Positions 17,690 to 27,407 of a stretch of 64,000 bases of DNA are shown here, piece after piece (the stretch's first letter is position 1; each line of letters opens with the position of its first letter). Position numbers and translations under genes: made by a program. Below the pieces are notes generated by a model. That model had not been told where the DNA came from, made no database searches, and worked only from the letters and a program-made list of their open reading frames with translations. Origin of the DNA: Calothrix sp. NIES-4101 (GTDB taxonomy: Bacteria > Cyanobacteriota > Cyanobacteriia > Cyanobacteriales > Nostocaceae); assembly GCA_004296455.1 (NCBI GenBank), contig AP018280.1, forward strand, positions 2,604,001-2,668,000, read 5' to 3'.

Positions 17690-18403
17690 ATGCTACAAGT
17701 AAAAGACATCCATACTTACTACGGTAATATCGAAGCTCTTAAAGGTATTTCTATCGAAATTAAAGAAGGTGAAATTTGCACTTTAATTGGTTGTAATGGA
17801 GCCGGAAAAACTACTTTATTACGCACAATTCAAGGGCTAATTCGTCCCCGGCAAGGTGATATTTACTTTGAAGGGAAATCAATTAAATCTGTGCCCCCAG
17901 AAAAAATAGTCAGTGATTTACACATTGCTCAAAGTCCAGAAGGAAGAATGATTTTCCCCCGAATGACAGTGTTGGAAAATCTGGAAATGGGTGCTTTTAG
18001 TCGCCGCAACAAAGAAGGTATTAAATCTGATTTAGAATATGTTTTAAATCTTTTCCCCCGCTTGCGCGAACGTATAGATCAAAAAGGCGGAACATTGAGC
18101 GGTGGGGAACAACAAATGTTAGCAATTGCACGGGCATTAATGTCACGTCCTCGGTTGTTATTACTTGACGAGCCAAGTATGGGACTAGCGCCAAATTTAG
18201 TCAAAGAAATTTTCAAATTAATTAAACAAATTAATCAAGAGAAACATACAACTATCTTGCTTGTTGAACAAAACGCCAAAAAAGCATTGGAAGTTGCAGA
18301 TAGATGTTATGTCTTAAGAACAGGAACAATTGAACTTGAAGGTTCCGCCCAAGAGCTACAATCTAACGAAGAAGTTCGTAAAGCTTATCTTGGTGAAGAA
18401 TGA
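17690..18403 (+). CDS. Branched-chain/neutral amino-acid ABC transporter ATPase (LivF type)
   Basis: The second ATPase of the importer, 237 residues, the usual LivF/NatE length. It has Walker A GCNGAGKTTLL, Q-loop IAQSPEGRMIFPRMTV, signature LSGGEQQMLAIARAL, Walker B LLLLDEPSMGLAP and switch LLVEQNA. It is the last gene of the transporter cluster, 85 bp after the LivG type gene. A family 1 repeat (18428-18531) follows its stop almost at once. Confidence 0.93.
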   Translation: MLQVKDIHTYYGNIEALKGISIEIKEGEICTLIGCNGAGKTTLLRTIQGLIRPRQGDIYFEGKSIKSVPPEKIVSDLHIAQSPEGRMIFPRMTVLENLEMGAFSRRNKEGIKSDLEYVLNLFPRLRERIDQKGGTLSGGEQQMLAIARALMSRPRLLLLDEPSMGLAPNLVKEIFKLIKQINQEKHTTILLVEQNAKKALEVADRCYVLRTGTIELEGSAQELQSNEEVRKAYLGEE

Positions 18404-18427
18404 GGTACAAAGGTGAAAATGCACCTC

Positions 18428-18531
18428 ACATCATGTTTAGCTAATCACTTACAATTACAATTTCTCCGCATCCCCGCGTCTCGAAGTCTCCGTGTCAATC
18501 TTAATAATAAGTATTCAACCGGACATCATAA
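18428..18531 (+). repeat. Dispersed repeat family 1, second copy
   Basis: About 104 bp, close to the 13784 copy over most of its length (CATGTTTAGCTAATCACT.ACAATTA.AATTTCTCCGC at the left, AAGTATTCAACCGGACAT at the right). It thus flanks the four-gene permease/ATPase block on the other side from the 13784 copy, in the same orientation. Confidence 0.7.
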
Positions 18532-18630
18532 TCACTCACAGACTCTTGAGCAAGTGAGAATTACAATGAATTCTGTAGCCGGAAATCTGTTTTCTATCAA
18601 AATTACTCAAATCAAAAACACTGCATTTAG

Positions 18631-19149
18631 CTATTGTGCTGGATTCTGAGCAGTATTTTGACTTGATTGTTGATAATCAAATCCCGACATGGGGTTAACA
18701 AGTGGTTTCGTGGGAGGTTGTACTGTGACAACTTGCTGTTTTTGCACACTAGTTGGCACACCTGTGAAGGATGTTACATTTTTATTCTCATCCAGAAACC
18801 ATTCTACCTGAGCAAGCATTGGACTTGATGGTGCTACTTTGAGTTCTTGAATTTGAGCATCTTTGCTAGATATCTGATTTTGTATCTGGATGATTTGATT
18901 TTCCAATTCCCAGGTTTTTTTAACAGATTGTCGCCATCCAAAAACTGATGCAACTCCCAAACCTAACCCAAAACTCAACAATGCTCCCACGGGAGGTGTG
19001 ACGACATCTTTGAGTTCACCATAAAAAACCTTCTCATTTTCAAACTGTACCTCGATTAATTTTGAACCCTGGGTAGCTAGGAGTAACCCAAAACAGGCTA
19101 ATAGCGAACCGGAGATAGCAACAGTCGGTAGTAATATTTTTTTGATCAT
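18631..19149 (-). CDS. Conserved-looking membrane protein with coiled coil, unknown function
   Basis: Not a recognised family. The 172-residue product has a transmembrane helix at about residues 8-26 and a second at about 52-70. A short heptad-like coiled coil (about 82-105, rich in Gln/Ile) and a Gln/Pro/Ser-rich tail follow. An N-in or hairpin topology with a cytoplasmic tail is plausible. A 12-bp perfect palindrome CTAACTAGTTAG at 19175-19186 lies about 26 bp before the start codon and may be an operator. It converges on the transporter operon. Confidence 0.6.
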   Translation of the reverse strand: MIKKILLPTVAISGSLLACFGLLLATQGSKLIEVQFENEKVFYGELKDVVTPPVGALLSFGLGLGVASVFGWRQSVKKTWELENQIIQIQNQISSKDAQIQELKVAPSSPMLAQVEWFLDENKNVTSFTGVPTSVQKQQVVTVQPPTKPLVNPMSGFDYQQSSQNTAQNPAQ

Positions 19150-19620
19150 GTGAAAGTCTACTGGTATTCAGTTTCTAACTAGTTAGTTTTTGCCAGAAAA
19201 GCACTTTATGGAAAGAAATATTTGCCGATGCAGTAGTCCTAAATTACTGAAACAGGGTAATCAATTGTGGAAGTAAACTTTACCTAACCCATACAAACTT
19301 AATAAGTAATTAAACCATGTTCTGTATAATTTTGATGAAGATATGGTTTTTTTTGTAAAATTTTTGCAGACAATATCTTAGTAGCTACGTAAAATTGCTG
19401 GATATAGTGAACTTAAAAATACGTATAAATAATCTTTCTACTGACGTAAAATCAATAGTTATTCAATGTATAGAAAGAAATTTCAACTAAAGTATGGAAG
19501 CGAAACGAAGTAATTAATATACCCCTAAGTAAATACTAGGGTGACATTGTGAAAATTCAACAAAAGCACACATAAATAACCGCAAAAATACCATGAAGCG
19601 ATCGCAACAATAGCATAATC
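19150..19620. other. AT-rich intergenic region upstream of the membrane-protein gene
   Basis: Holds the palindrome CTAACTAGTTAG at 19175-19186 and a short inverted repeat near 19520 (ACCCCTA...TAGGGT). No gene seen in about 470 bp. Confidence 0.5.
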
Positions 19621-20211
19621 TTATTTTTGGAGAATTCTGTAATAGACTCCCTCTACTCGGTTCATTAGCTGATAACCCACTAACTCACGTCGTAATGTGG
19701 CACTGTCGGGGTGATGTCGTTTGATAATTTCATTGACAGCACGCTCTGGATAATTAACACCAATATCAAACTTACTTACTAGCCATTTAAGAATCACAAA
19801 CCGCTTTTTTCGGCTAGCAGGGATTTCCTTAATTATTTGAGGTTCCTGGGAGTTTTGTAAATCTCCTTCAATATAAGTTTTGAGAACTTTGTTTTCCCAG
19901 GCTTCCGTATTTACATTCTCCACCAAAGAAGCTATTTTCTCAGGAGTAAAAATTTCCTTACTGATAGCTTGCAATGCATCATTATCTAATTGATATAAAT
20001 GAGCATTCCCGTCTGGGCGCATCCGCACTAAACTTAATTCTTTTAATCTCGATAGATGGTGTGATATTGTTGGCTCTTTTAATTGTAGAAGTGCTGCTAA
20101 TTCTTCAACGCTGCATTCTTGATTTGCCAAAATTCCGACGATTTTTAAGCGACTTTCATCTGCTAAAACTTTAAAAAAACGCAGCAAAATTTGAAATTTT
20201 TCATTTTTCAT
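19621..20211 (-). CDS. ArsR-family regulator with C-terminal DUF2087 domain
   Basis: A cytoplasmic transcription regulator of 196 residues. Residues 8-85 form an ArsR-type winged helix-turn-helix: FFKVLADESRLKIVGILANQECSVEELAALL, then the recognition helix EPTISHHLSRLKELSLVRMR. The C-terminal part (about 125-196: RKKRFVILKWLVSKF..YPERAVNEIIKRHHPDSATLRRELV) matches the DUF2087 domain found attached to such regulators. The metal-binding ELCVCDL motif of classical ArsR is missing, so it is not expected to sense arsenite through that site. Two perfect inverted repeats immediately upstream (20224-20247 and 20249-20267) suggest autoregulation. Confidence 0.88.
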   Translation of the reverse strand: MKNEKFQILLRFFKVLADESRLKIVGILANQECSVEELAALLQLKEPTISHHLSRLKELSLVRMRPDGNAHLYQLDNDALQAISKEIFTPEKIASLVENVNTEAWENKVLKTYIEGDLQNSQEPQIIKEIPASRKKRFVILKWLVSKFDIGVNYPERAVNEIIKRHHPDSATLRRELVGYQLMNRVEGVYYRILQK

Positions 20212-20223
20212 ACTTGGGTATTG

Positions 20224-20267
20224 CTAATTCGACAAAGATCGAATTAGAACTGCATCTAATTTGCAGT
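20224..20267. promoter_or_regulatory. Two inverted repeats, candidate operator of the ArsR-type regulator
   Basis: CTAATTCGA-(6 nt)-TCGAATTAG at 20224-20247 is perfect over 9 bp, and ACTGCA-(7 nt)-TGCAGT at 20249-20267 over 6 bp. The first begins 13 bp upstream of the regulator's start codon, a usual place for an autoregulatory site. Confidence 0.45.
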
Positions 20268-20593
20268 GCTGTCCTCCTTTTACACAGCATTATTTTTTGC
20301 TTTCTGGTATTTTTTAGGGATTAATTGTCTATTTTCTAGTCTTTTCCTAAGGTCAATTAAGTTCTTAAGTAGTTCTTTACATTTGAACATTAATAATGTT
20401 CAAATCAGCACTTGCTCAAACAAATTTGCAGTTTTACTAAACTCAAAAGATAAGTAATTCATAATTGAATCATTAATATTTTAAAAGTGACAGCATACTA
20501 GTGCAGATCGGCGGAAATAAACCAACCATTGCAAATAGACAAAAAGCTTGTTTTATGGGCTTTATTCCTTCTGCCTCTCCGCAGTCGCTACAA

Positions 20594-20608
20594 CGGGGGG
20601 AACCCCCG
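20594..20608. repeat. G/C hairpin in a cyanobacterial pyrimidine-rich repeat
   Basis: A perfect G-run/C-run hairpin with a 2-nt AA loop, embedded in repeated CTTCTGCC text. Confidence 0.5.
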
Positions 20609-20731
20609 CAACGCGCTGCTCTCTGCCTTCTTACTTCTGCCTTCACGTACTAGTGCTTGTCATTCAGCAAAATATCTATCTCGTGATTAAGCGTCTAACC
20701 TATTGAAATCATTAATGCAACTGATGCTGTT

Positions 20732-23700
20732 CTAATTAGAAATATGCTTCCGTCCAGACAAGTTGCTATTAGGCTGCTTTTTTGATTGCAAAGGACTAAT
20801 AATTGGGGGAGTTTTCGGTTGATTGGGCTGGAAAATGGCAGCTAGTGCTTGTTCTAGAGTTTCAGCCATGACAATGCGGTTTTGGTAGACGACGATGACT
20901 CGCACCAAAGTTGGAACACTATTTTGTTCGGCTTCTAAATATAAAGGTTCGACGTAAAGTAGGGATTGTTCAATGGGAATTACTAACAAATTACCCTGGA
21001 GAACCCGCGAACCTTCCCGATTCCAAAGGGTGATTTGTTGCGAAATCGCTGGGTCTTGATTTATTAGTGCTTCGATTTGCTCTTGTCCATAAACTAACTG
21101 CTGCTTGGGAAATTCGTACAGCAGTAATCTTCCGTACTCTTTACCATCAGAACGTGCAGCTAGCCAAGCAATTAAATTTGGTCGCTGTGTTGGGGTAAAG
21201 GGTAGCAGCAAGATAAATTCTGCGCTATTTGCGGTGGGTAATTCTGTAATTAAGTAATAGGGTTCGACTGGACGGGGTTTACTACCATAAATTTCCGTCG
21301 GTATCTCCCAGAGGTCTTCACGATTATAGAATACTTGCGGATCAGTCATGTGATAGGTTCGCAAGCGTTCGGTTTGGACGGTAAATAAATCTAAGGGATA
21401 GCGAATATGGCTGCGGAGACTGGGGGGAATCGCATCAAGGGGCTGGAAAAGATTAGGGAAGATTTTAGTTAGGGAAGTAATTATAGGGTCGTTGCCATCA
21501 GCAACATAGAACATTACACTACCATTGTAAGCATCAATAACAACTTTGACTGAATTACGGATGTAATTAAATTTATCGTTACCCGGTTCTGAGTAAGGAT
21601 AGCGATCGCTCGTAGTATAAGCATCTATAATCCAGTATAAATAACTATTCTCCCCACTCTGGGTAGTTCCACCGCCATCCGCAGCAACTAAGTAAGGGTC
21701 GCTATCATAACGTAAAAATGGTGCGATCGCTCTGACTCTATCTTTAATGTTGCGACGAAAGAGGACTTTAGTTTGGGGAGTAAAATTCCGCGTCAGTAAC
21801 ATTTGCCAATCTTTGAGATATTCAGCAAAAACTAACTTTCGCCATCCTGACCGAATTGAAACTCCTCCCCTACCATCATAAACGTTGTAAACATTATCTC
21901 CACCACTGGGATAGTCGAGTTCTTTGGTTTTTGTCCCCGTCATTACGTAGTTATTTGTGATTTCACCATAATAAATACGTGGTTGCCCGATGGGAATACT
22001 CGCCCGGATGGCTTCACTTGATAACTTCAAAGAACCTTGTTTACCAGCACCATTAACTCCAATATCCTGAACATAGTAATTCGGTAAACCTCCTACACCA
22101 ATACTATTAACCGGACTCAGTGTAAAACCGTAACCATGTGTGTAAATTAAGTGTCGGTTTAACCAGGTTTGTGCCTGTGCTGGTAGACCTGTAGAATCTA
22201 ACTCCCGGGCTGCAATAATTGTTTGCTGCTTCTGGCTGCCCCCATCTCTGACTAATGTGTAGCGATCAATATCTGCATCGGGGAATTTGTAATAAGGTCG
22301 AATTTGCTGCAATTGTCGGTTTGCATCCAGCAACGGGCGTACATCCCAAAGTCGAATATTCCGAATTGTTGAGTCATTATTGGCTAAGTCAGTAGCTGTC
22401 AGTGTTCCTTGTGGTGCAAAAGTTTCTGTTTCAATCTTGTCTAAGTTAAATGCTTGGCGAGTTAGAGCGATAGTACGTTTGATATAGGGGGTTTCCTGGG
22501 CTAGTTCGTTCGGTTGGACAAAAAAGCGCTGTACCAACGAAGGTAGGATTTCCCCGGATGCACCGGCAATTGTGAAATATGCAGCGAGAAAATAGATGAG
22601 ATGCCGAGGATAATGGAAAGAGGGAGATACAGAAAGGGGAAGACGTAAAGAAGAGCGAACTCTCCTTCCCTGTATTTCTTTGCGTTTGGCAATTTGATAC
22701 AAGTTTAAAGCTCGTAGCAACAGATAAAATGCGATCGCAACTGCTAACCAAGTTAGTGCGGTGTAAATTGGTAGCTGAACTTTGACGGATGTGAAGCTAG
22801 CACCATAATTCACCCCACGTTGAGAGAAAAGTAGCGAGTAACGCAACAACCAATATCGCCAGGCAATAGAAAGCATCAATAGACAACCTAAGCAGTCTAA
22901 ATGTAGTCGTTGCAATATTGAAAAACCGGGAAAGCTTCCTTCGCTAACGCTATTTGCTGAACGTAAGTAAATTAAAGCAGTTGCGGCAATACTGTATAAA
23001 AAAATGCCTAATAAAAAAGATTGTAGTAGTTCTAAAATCGGTAAGGAAAAGACGTAAAAGCTGATATCAAGATGAAATAATGGTTCATTTTGATTGAAGC
23101 TAATTCTATTAAAAAATTGTAAAAATTTATCCCAGTAAGTTGAAAAAATAAACGCCAGTAAGAAGCTGAAGAAAAATCCAGAAGCATACAAACTCAATTC
23201 ATGAAATAGCAAAATTGCCAGCATGAGGAGTAAACATAAGCCAACTGACACAATGGAAAAAGAAATTTCCTTTAACCCCAAAAACTCTCCAATTGATCGC
23301 AATTGCTGGAATAATTCTAGTTTCCTTGTCGGTAATTCTAGGTTTGGTTGCCAAAGTCTCAAAACTTCTTGGCTGTAATAAACCACTACTAAAGCTACAA
23401 TTCCACTGAGAATAATCACAATAGGAAGAAGAAACCTTAATCTGAGTCCTGAGGGAACATTGATAGTTGTCGATGGGGAATTAGGAATGGGGATGGAAAT
23501 TTTATTGATTCCTTTGCCCCTTTCGCCGTACTTCCAGCGTTTGGCAACAAGAAAGTTACATAGCAAAAAGCTGGCTGTACTGATAAATCCAGCTATCCAC
23601 AGCCATATCTTTGTACTTAAACGTAACCAAAAAACTTGCGAATATCCAACCTCAAGAAACCATAAGATTTCTACTGTGAGGCGCGAAACCAAGTCGAAAA

Positions 23701-23752
23701 TTAGCCACACACCTAACAGCAGTAATATCATTCGCAAGGTTCGCTTCATCAT
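20732..23752 (-). CDS. UPF0182 family large membrane protein
   Basis: The 1006-residue protein matches the UPF0182 family by its architecture. About seven transmembrane helices lie in the first 420 residues. A long hydrophilic domain follows, with the stretches TATDLANNDSTIRNIRLWDVRPLL, YTHGYGFTLSPVN and YIRNSVKVVIDAYNGSVMFYV. Its biochemical function is unknown. Topology suggests that the C-terminal 580 residues lie outside the plasma or thylakoid membrane. The gene begins MMKRTLRM, with a hairpin of the 4112 type (23772-23806) in its short 5' gap. hemA ends just upstream on the same strand, but that hairpin may separate the transcripts. Confidence 0.88.
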   Translation of the reverse strand: MMKRTLRMILLLLGVWLIFDLVSRLTVEILWFLEVGYSQVFWLRLSTKIWLWIAGFISTASFLLCNFLVAKRWKYGERGKGINKISIPIPNSPSTTINVPSGLRLRFLLPIVIILSGIVALVVVYYSQEVLRLWQPNLELPTRKLELFQQLRSIGEFLGLKEISFSIVSVGLCLLLMLAILLFHELSLYASGFFFSFLLAFIFSTYWDKFLQFFNRISFNQNEPLFHLDISFYVFSLPILELLQSFLLGIFLYSIAATALIYLRSANSVSEGSFPGFSILQRLHLDCLGCLLMLSIAWRYWLLRYSLLFSQRGVNYGASFTSVKVQLPIYTALTWLAVAIAFYLLLRALNLYQIAKRKEIQGRRVRSSLRLPLSVSPSFHYPRHLIYFLAAYFTIAGASGEILPSLVQRFFVQPNELAQETPYIKRTIALTRQAFNLDKIETETFAPQGTLTATDLANNDSTIRNIRLWDVRPLLDANRQLQQIRPYYKFPDADIDRYTLVRDGGSQKQQTIIAARELDSTGLPAQAQTWLNRHLIYTHGYGFTLSPVNSIGVGGLPNYYVQDIGVNGAGKQGSLKLSSEAIRASIPIGQPRIYYGEITNNYVMTGTKTKELDYPSGGDNVYNVYDGRGGVSIRSGWRKLVFAEYLKDWQMLLTRNFTPQTKVLFRRNIKDRVRAIAPFLRYDSDPYLVAADGGGTTQSGENSYLYWIIDAYTTSDRYPYSEPGNDKFNYIRNSVKVVIDAYNGSVMFYVADGNDPIITSLTKIFPNLFQPLDAIPPSLRSHIRYPLDLFTVQTERLRTYHMTDPQVFYNREDLWEIPTEIYGSKPRPVEPYYLITELPTANSAEFILLLPFTPTQRPNLIAWLAARSDGKEYGRLLLYEFPKQQLVYGQEQIEALINQDPAISQQITLWNREGSRVLQGNLLVIPIEQSLLYVEPLYLEAEQNSVPTLVRVIVVYQNRIVMAETLEQALAAIFQPNQPKTPPIISPLQSKKQPNSNLSGRKHISN

Positions 23753-23771
23753 ATTTGGAATTGTTGAGTTG

Positions 23772-23806
23772 ATATCCCCGACTTAATGTCAAAAAATCGG
23801 GGATAT
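23772..23806. repeat. Hairpin repeat between hemA and UPF0182 genes
   Basis: Perfect 10-bp arms ATATCCCCGA and TCGGGGATAT with a 15-nt loop. The arms match the hairpin at 4112-4158. It may end hemA transcription. Confidence 0.6.
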
Positions 23807-23844
23807 TAGTTTTTACAAATAATTTGAGATGGTAATATTAACCA

Positions 23845-25131
23845 TTAACTAAATATTTCCTCTACATCTAAATTAAACAACATTTGCAGTGCTTGCATAC
23901 ATTTACGCCTTGCTTCTACATCCTGTTGGGCGCGCAGTTGTACCATTGGATCATGTAAAATTTTGTTAACGATGCCTCTAGTTAAAGCTTCGATGACTTC
24001 TTGATGTTTGTCACCGAATTCTGAACCCAAACGTGATAATGCTTTTTCTAATTCTTGTTCGCGGATAGTTTCAATTTTATTTCGCAAACAGCTAATGGTA
24101 GTTACAGTTTCCAAACTTCGCCACCAAATATCAAAAGCTTCCACTTCTTCTTCCAAAAGTCCTTCCGCTTCCTGTGCCATTTTCCGGCGACTTTCTTGGT
24201 TTTGGGCGACTACAGCCTTTAAATCATCAACATTAAATGCTTGTACATGTTCAAGTTCATTGACATCAGTATGAACATTACGTGGCACAGAAATGTCGAA
24301 CAACATCAGACGACGGCTGGGTTCAATAACCATTTCTAATTTGGCGCGATCGAGAATTGGTTCTGTTGCCGAAGTGCTAGTAAATATCATGTCGCATTCG
24401 GAAACTACCGACATCATTTCTGTGAGAACATGCGTCCTAATTGGATATTCCGAGAACTGCTTGGCAAGCTCTTGGGCGCGTCCCAGGGAACGGTTAACTA
24501 TACAAATTTTTGTGGCACCTTTAGAGACCAAATGTTGTACAAGTAACCGTGACATTTTGCCTGCACCGAGAATACCGATCGCACAAGCGCGTATATCTTC
24601 GACTTTCATGTGCGCCAGTTCTACCGCCGCCGAACTGATGGAAACAGCACCTGTACCAATGCTAGTTTCTGTACGTACACGTTTTCCGGCTGTAAGTGCT
24701 TGTTTAAATAATCGATTTAAAATTGTTTTAATACCGTTGAATTGTTGTCCTAGTTTGTGGGTATTTTTGACTTGAGCTAGGATTTGACCTTCACCCAGGA
24801 CTAGACTATCTAAACCGCCAGCAACGCGCATCAGGTGCATAACAGCGTCTTGGTGGAGCAGCATAAATAAATGCGATCGCAACAAGTTCACGGGCAGTTT
24901 ACTATGCTCAGAGAGAAATTGTGTCACTTCACGAATTCCCAGTTCGGTTTCGTGGGCAACAATATAAATTTCCAAGCGGTTACAAGTGCTGAGAATGGCA
25001 ACTTCTTCAATGTGAGGATAACTGAGAAGTTGGGCGATCGCACCCTCGACTTGGGCTTCAGGGATACTTAATTTCTCCCGGACTTCAACTGTCGCGGTTT
25101 TATGACTTAAACCTACTACTGCTATATTCAT
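23845..25131 (-). CDS. hemA: Glutamyl-tRNA reductase
   Basis: Reduces glutamyl-tRNA(Glu) to glutamate-1-semialdehyde with NADPH, the first committed step of haem, chlorophyll and bilin synthesis. The protein has 428 residues. The catalytic domain opens with VVGLSHKTA and has STCNRLEIY with the thioester-forming Cys50. GQILAQVK is the conserved segment after LGEGQ. The NADPH domain has [16 protein letters not shown] near 184-199. The C-terminal dimerisation helix ends in [11 protein letters not shown]. The Fbp/SBPase gene lies upstream on the same strand with a 177-bp gap that holds a perfect hairpin, so co-transcription is uncertain. Confidence 0.96.
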   Translation of the reverse strand: MNIAVVGLSHKTATVEVREKLSIPEAQVEGAIAQLLSYPHIEEVAILSTCNRLEIYIVAHETELGIREVTQFLSEHSKLPVNLLRSHLFMLLHQDAVMHLMRVAGGLDSLVLGEGQILAQVKNTHKLGQQFNGIKTILNRLFKQALTAGKRVRTETSIGTGAVSISSAAVELAHMKVEDIRACAIGILGAGKMSRLLVQHLVSKGATKICIVNRSLGRAQELAKQFSEYPIRTHVLTEMMSVVSECDMIFTSTSATEPILDRAKLEMVIEPSRRLMLFDISVPRNVHTDVNELEHVQAFNVDDLKAVVAQNQESRRKMAQEAEGLLEEEVEAFDIWWRSLETVTTISCLRNKIETIREQELEKALSRLGSEFGDKHQEVIEALTRGIVNKILHDPMVQLRAQQDVEARRKCMQALQMLFNLDVEEIFS

Positions 25132-25219
25132 CTGCTAAATGGTAATTCCTAACAGTGTTTTGTAATTGGGAATTGGGAATTTGGCATTGGTGATGGGGGA
25201 ACAGGGCATTGGGTAGTGA

Positions 25220-25246
25220 ACATAAGTAACTACGAATTACTTATGT
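25220..25246. repeat. Perfect 10-bp inverted repeat between fbp/sbp and hemA
   Basis: ACATAAGTAA and TTACTTATGT around a 7-nt loop, downstream of the phosphatase gene and upstream of hemA. The neighbouring bases are heptamer-like TTGGGAA/TTGGCAT repeats. It may be a terminator, or a regulator site for hemA. Confidence 0.5.
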
Positions 25247-25308
25247 CCCTTGCTGTTGCCCTCAGGGCTGTATTTCCTTACCCTTTGCCCCAATCCCTAG
25301 TTATCACA

Positions 25309-26346
25309 TTAATGCAGTTGGATAATTTTCGATTCTTCTGACATATGAATCGTATCCACAAAGCGGGCTGTTTTCGATTGGCTCGAAATTACCAAACTTT
25401 GAGTTCTCGCCCCTCCGTGGAAGAAACGAACACCTTGCATTAAATTACCGGAGGTGATGCCACAAGCGGCAAATAACACGTTTTCACCCGATGCTAATTC
25501 ATTCGCGTTATAAACTTTATCGGGGTCATTGATGCCCATTGAGCTTAAACGATCAAGGTTAGCTTGCTTGCTCTCACCAATCAAACCAGTTTTGACCACT
25601 TCTGGATCGTAAATTAGCTGCCCTTGGAAATGTCCTCCTAAAGCACGCATCGCCGCAGCCGAAATTACGCCTTCAGGAGCCGCACCAATACCCATCAAGC
25701 AGTGAATATTAGTACCAGCAAAGCCACAGGATACGGCAGCACCTACGTCACCATCAGAAATTAACTGAACTCTAGCTCCTGCTTGGCGAATTTCCTTGAT
25801 TAAATCATTGTGGCGATCGCGTTTCATGACGACGACAACCAATTCATCAATTGAACGGTTGAGACACTCAGATAAAATCTTTAAGTTTTCGGTAGCAGAC
25901 TTGTTAATGTCAACTTTGCCTTTTGCAGCCGGAGGAGCAGCCAATTTCTTCATGTAGAAATCTGGTGCGGCAAACAAACCACCTTTTTCAGAAATTGCCA
26001 ATACAGCCATTGAACCAGGTTGACCGTATGCTACCAGGTTTGTACCTTCGCAGGGGTCAACAGCAATGTCAATTTCGACTAATTCATCGGGGTTACAAAA
26101 ATCTTTGGCATCTGGACGAGAACAGATACCCACCTCTTCACCAATGTAAAGCATGGGGGCATCGTCCCGTTCTCCTTCACCAATCACAATGCGTCCGCGC
26201 ATGTAAATTTTATTCATACGTTCGCGCATCGCTTCCACTGCAACTTCGTCCGCAGTATTCTTTTCACCCTTACCCATCCAACGAGCAGAAGCGATCGCTG
26301 CTTGCTCTACTACCTCAATAATTTCTAACCCAAGAGTATTTTCCAC
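25309..26346 (-). CDS. glpX: Class II fructose-1,6-bisphosphatase / sedoheptulose-1,7-bisphosphatase
   Basis: The cyanobacterial bifunctional F-I enzyme, which dephosphorylates fructose-1,6- and sedoheptulose-1,7-bisphosphate in the Calvin cycle. The sequence shows the GlpX hallmarks: [37 protein letters not shown] and the metal site [20 protein letters not shown]. The frame reaches a TTG at 26388, but the GTG at 26346 gives 345 residues, the usual length, beginning [17 protein letters not shown]. It also has a GAGAGG Shine-Dalgarno 9 nt upstream, so the GTG is chosen. In other cyanobacteria the enzyme is regulated by redox state and AMP; nothing in the DNA shows that here. Confidence 0.94.
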   Translation of the reverse strand: MENTLGLEIIEVVEQAAIASARWMGKGEKNTADEVAVEAMRERMNKIYMRGRIVIGEGERDDAPMLYIGEEVGICSRPDAKDFCNPDELVEIDIAVDPCEGTNLVAYGQPGSMAVLAISEKGGLFAAPDFYMKKLAAPPAAKGKVDINKSATENLKILSECLNRSIDELVVVVMKRDRHNDLIKEIRQAGARVQLISDGDVGAAVSCGFAGTNIHCLMGIGAAPEGVISAAAMRALGGHFQGQLIYDPEVVKTGLIGESKQANLDRLSSMGINDPDKVYNANELASGENVLFAACGITSGNLMQGVRFFHGGARTQSLVISSQSKTARFVDTIHMSEESKIIQLH

Positions 26347-26958
26347 GGAGTCTGCCCTCTCAATTGCTTGATTTTGCGTCGTTTCCAACAGCCATTTCAG
26401 TTTTCAAGTCTACCAAAGGGCGGATACATCAATAAACTAATCTTTACGATGTGCGATACAAAGCTTTACTGAATTCTCGGTTGTTGGCTGTCTAGGAAGG
26501 GTCTCATCTTGATTATTGCAATTAATTGCTCTTCTATGTTGGCAGCGAAAACTACTGATAATAGTTCTAATTATCTGGTAGTTTCCGCTACAGCTATCTA
26601 CTCGCACTCAATAATTTTGGTGATACTAATCAAGCGATCGCTGAATTTTTGATATTTATCGTCAGTTTTCCAAATATAATCAAAAGTGTTTTATCTATAG
26701 CTGACTAAATCTTAATTTTGTCAAGCATATCGGAAATTTTTCTTACTCACTTTACTGCGTATATTCAAGCTTCGATATCGGTGTTTGTATCATCGACTGG
26801 CCTACCTGAATCAATGCCATCATTACATTCATTAGTATCATTACCAATTTTGAATTGTATAGATCAAATTTTGGGAAAAAGCCTGTTTGAATTAGAAAAA
26901 AGATTAGCCACATTAACATAAAATTAACTGTATCAATCCGTCGCCAACTCTTTCGACA
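26347..26958. other. Intergenic region between fbp/sbp and grxC
   Basis: A divergent gap of about 610 bp that should carry both promoters. A 67-codon open frame at 26718-26921 (+, TTG start) reads as a plausible small protein ending DQILGKSLFELEKRLATLT, but it has no Shine-Dalgarno and no family I know, so it is left uncalled. One HIP1 site near 26634. Confidence 0.45.
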
Positions 26959-27267
26959 ATGATCAATTTTATGAATTCGCTTCTAGGTCGCCATCCCGAT
27001 CGCATCAAAGCAAATATCGAAATTTATACTTGGCAGACTTGTCCTTACTGCATCCGTGCCAAAATGTTGCTTTGGTGGAAAGGCGCAAATTTTACTGAAT
27101 ACAAAATTGATGGTGATGAAACAGCCCGCACCCAAATGTCAGAACGTGCTAACAATTCCCGCACAGTTCCACAAATATTTATTAATAACCAACATATCGG
27201 CGGTTGCGATGACTTATATGAACTCGACACCAAAGGGCAACTTGATTTGTTGTTGATTGGAGAATAA
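26959..27267 (+). CDS. grxC: Glutaredoxin 3 (dithiol, CPYC)
   Basis: A 102-residue thioredoxin-fold protein that reduces disulfides and mixed glutathione disulfides with glutathione. The active site CPYC is at 28-31, the cis-Pro loop is in RTVPQIFI, and the glutathione-binding GGCDDLYEL follows. The N-terminus is about 15 residues longer than the minimal GrxC (MINFMNSLLGRHPDRIKA), as is usual for cyanobacterial members. It is distinct from the monothiol CGFS protein encoded at 30452. tadA lies 140 bp downstream in the same direction. Confidence 0.93.
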   Translation: MINFMNSLLGRHPDRIKANIEIYTWQTCPYCIRAKMLLWWKGANFTEYKIDGDETARTQMSERANNSRTVPQIFINNQHIGGCDDLYELDTKGQLDLLLIGE

Positions 27268-27407
27268 GGGATTGGATATTTAGGAGCCAGAGTATAAAAT
27301 TTTGATAAAATCTTGTCACGATTACTTAACTTTTGTGGCTCAATTTGCCAGGCTAAATCACCTGTGTCTATTGCCTAATAACAATTTACTCCATCTGTGC
27401 TCTCAAG

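Larger units (their letters stand above)
20212..20731. other. Intergenic region between the ArsR-type gene and UPF0182
   Basis: The first part carries two inverted repeats (20224-20267). The stretch 20570-20650 is a repeat of the sort common in Nostocales, with pyrimidine-rich CTTCTGCCTCTCC segments around a perfect CGGGGGG-AA-CCCCCG hairpin (20594-20608). No gene seen. Confidence 0.5.

Noticed and set aside
18413-18649. Plus-strand open frame of 78 codons after the LivF-type gene
   Set aside because: Most of it is the family 1 repeat, so the frame is accidental.
24293-24775. 160-codon plus-strand frame
   Set aside because: Antisense of hemA, whose frame has all catalytic and NADPH-binding motifs.
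26718-26921. 67-codon open frame with a fairly protein-like end
   Set aside because: TTG start, no ribosome site and no known family; kept only as a remark in the gap entry. Conservation in relatives would change this.
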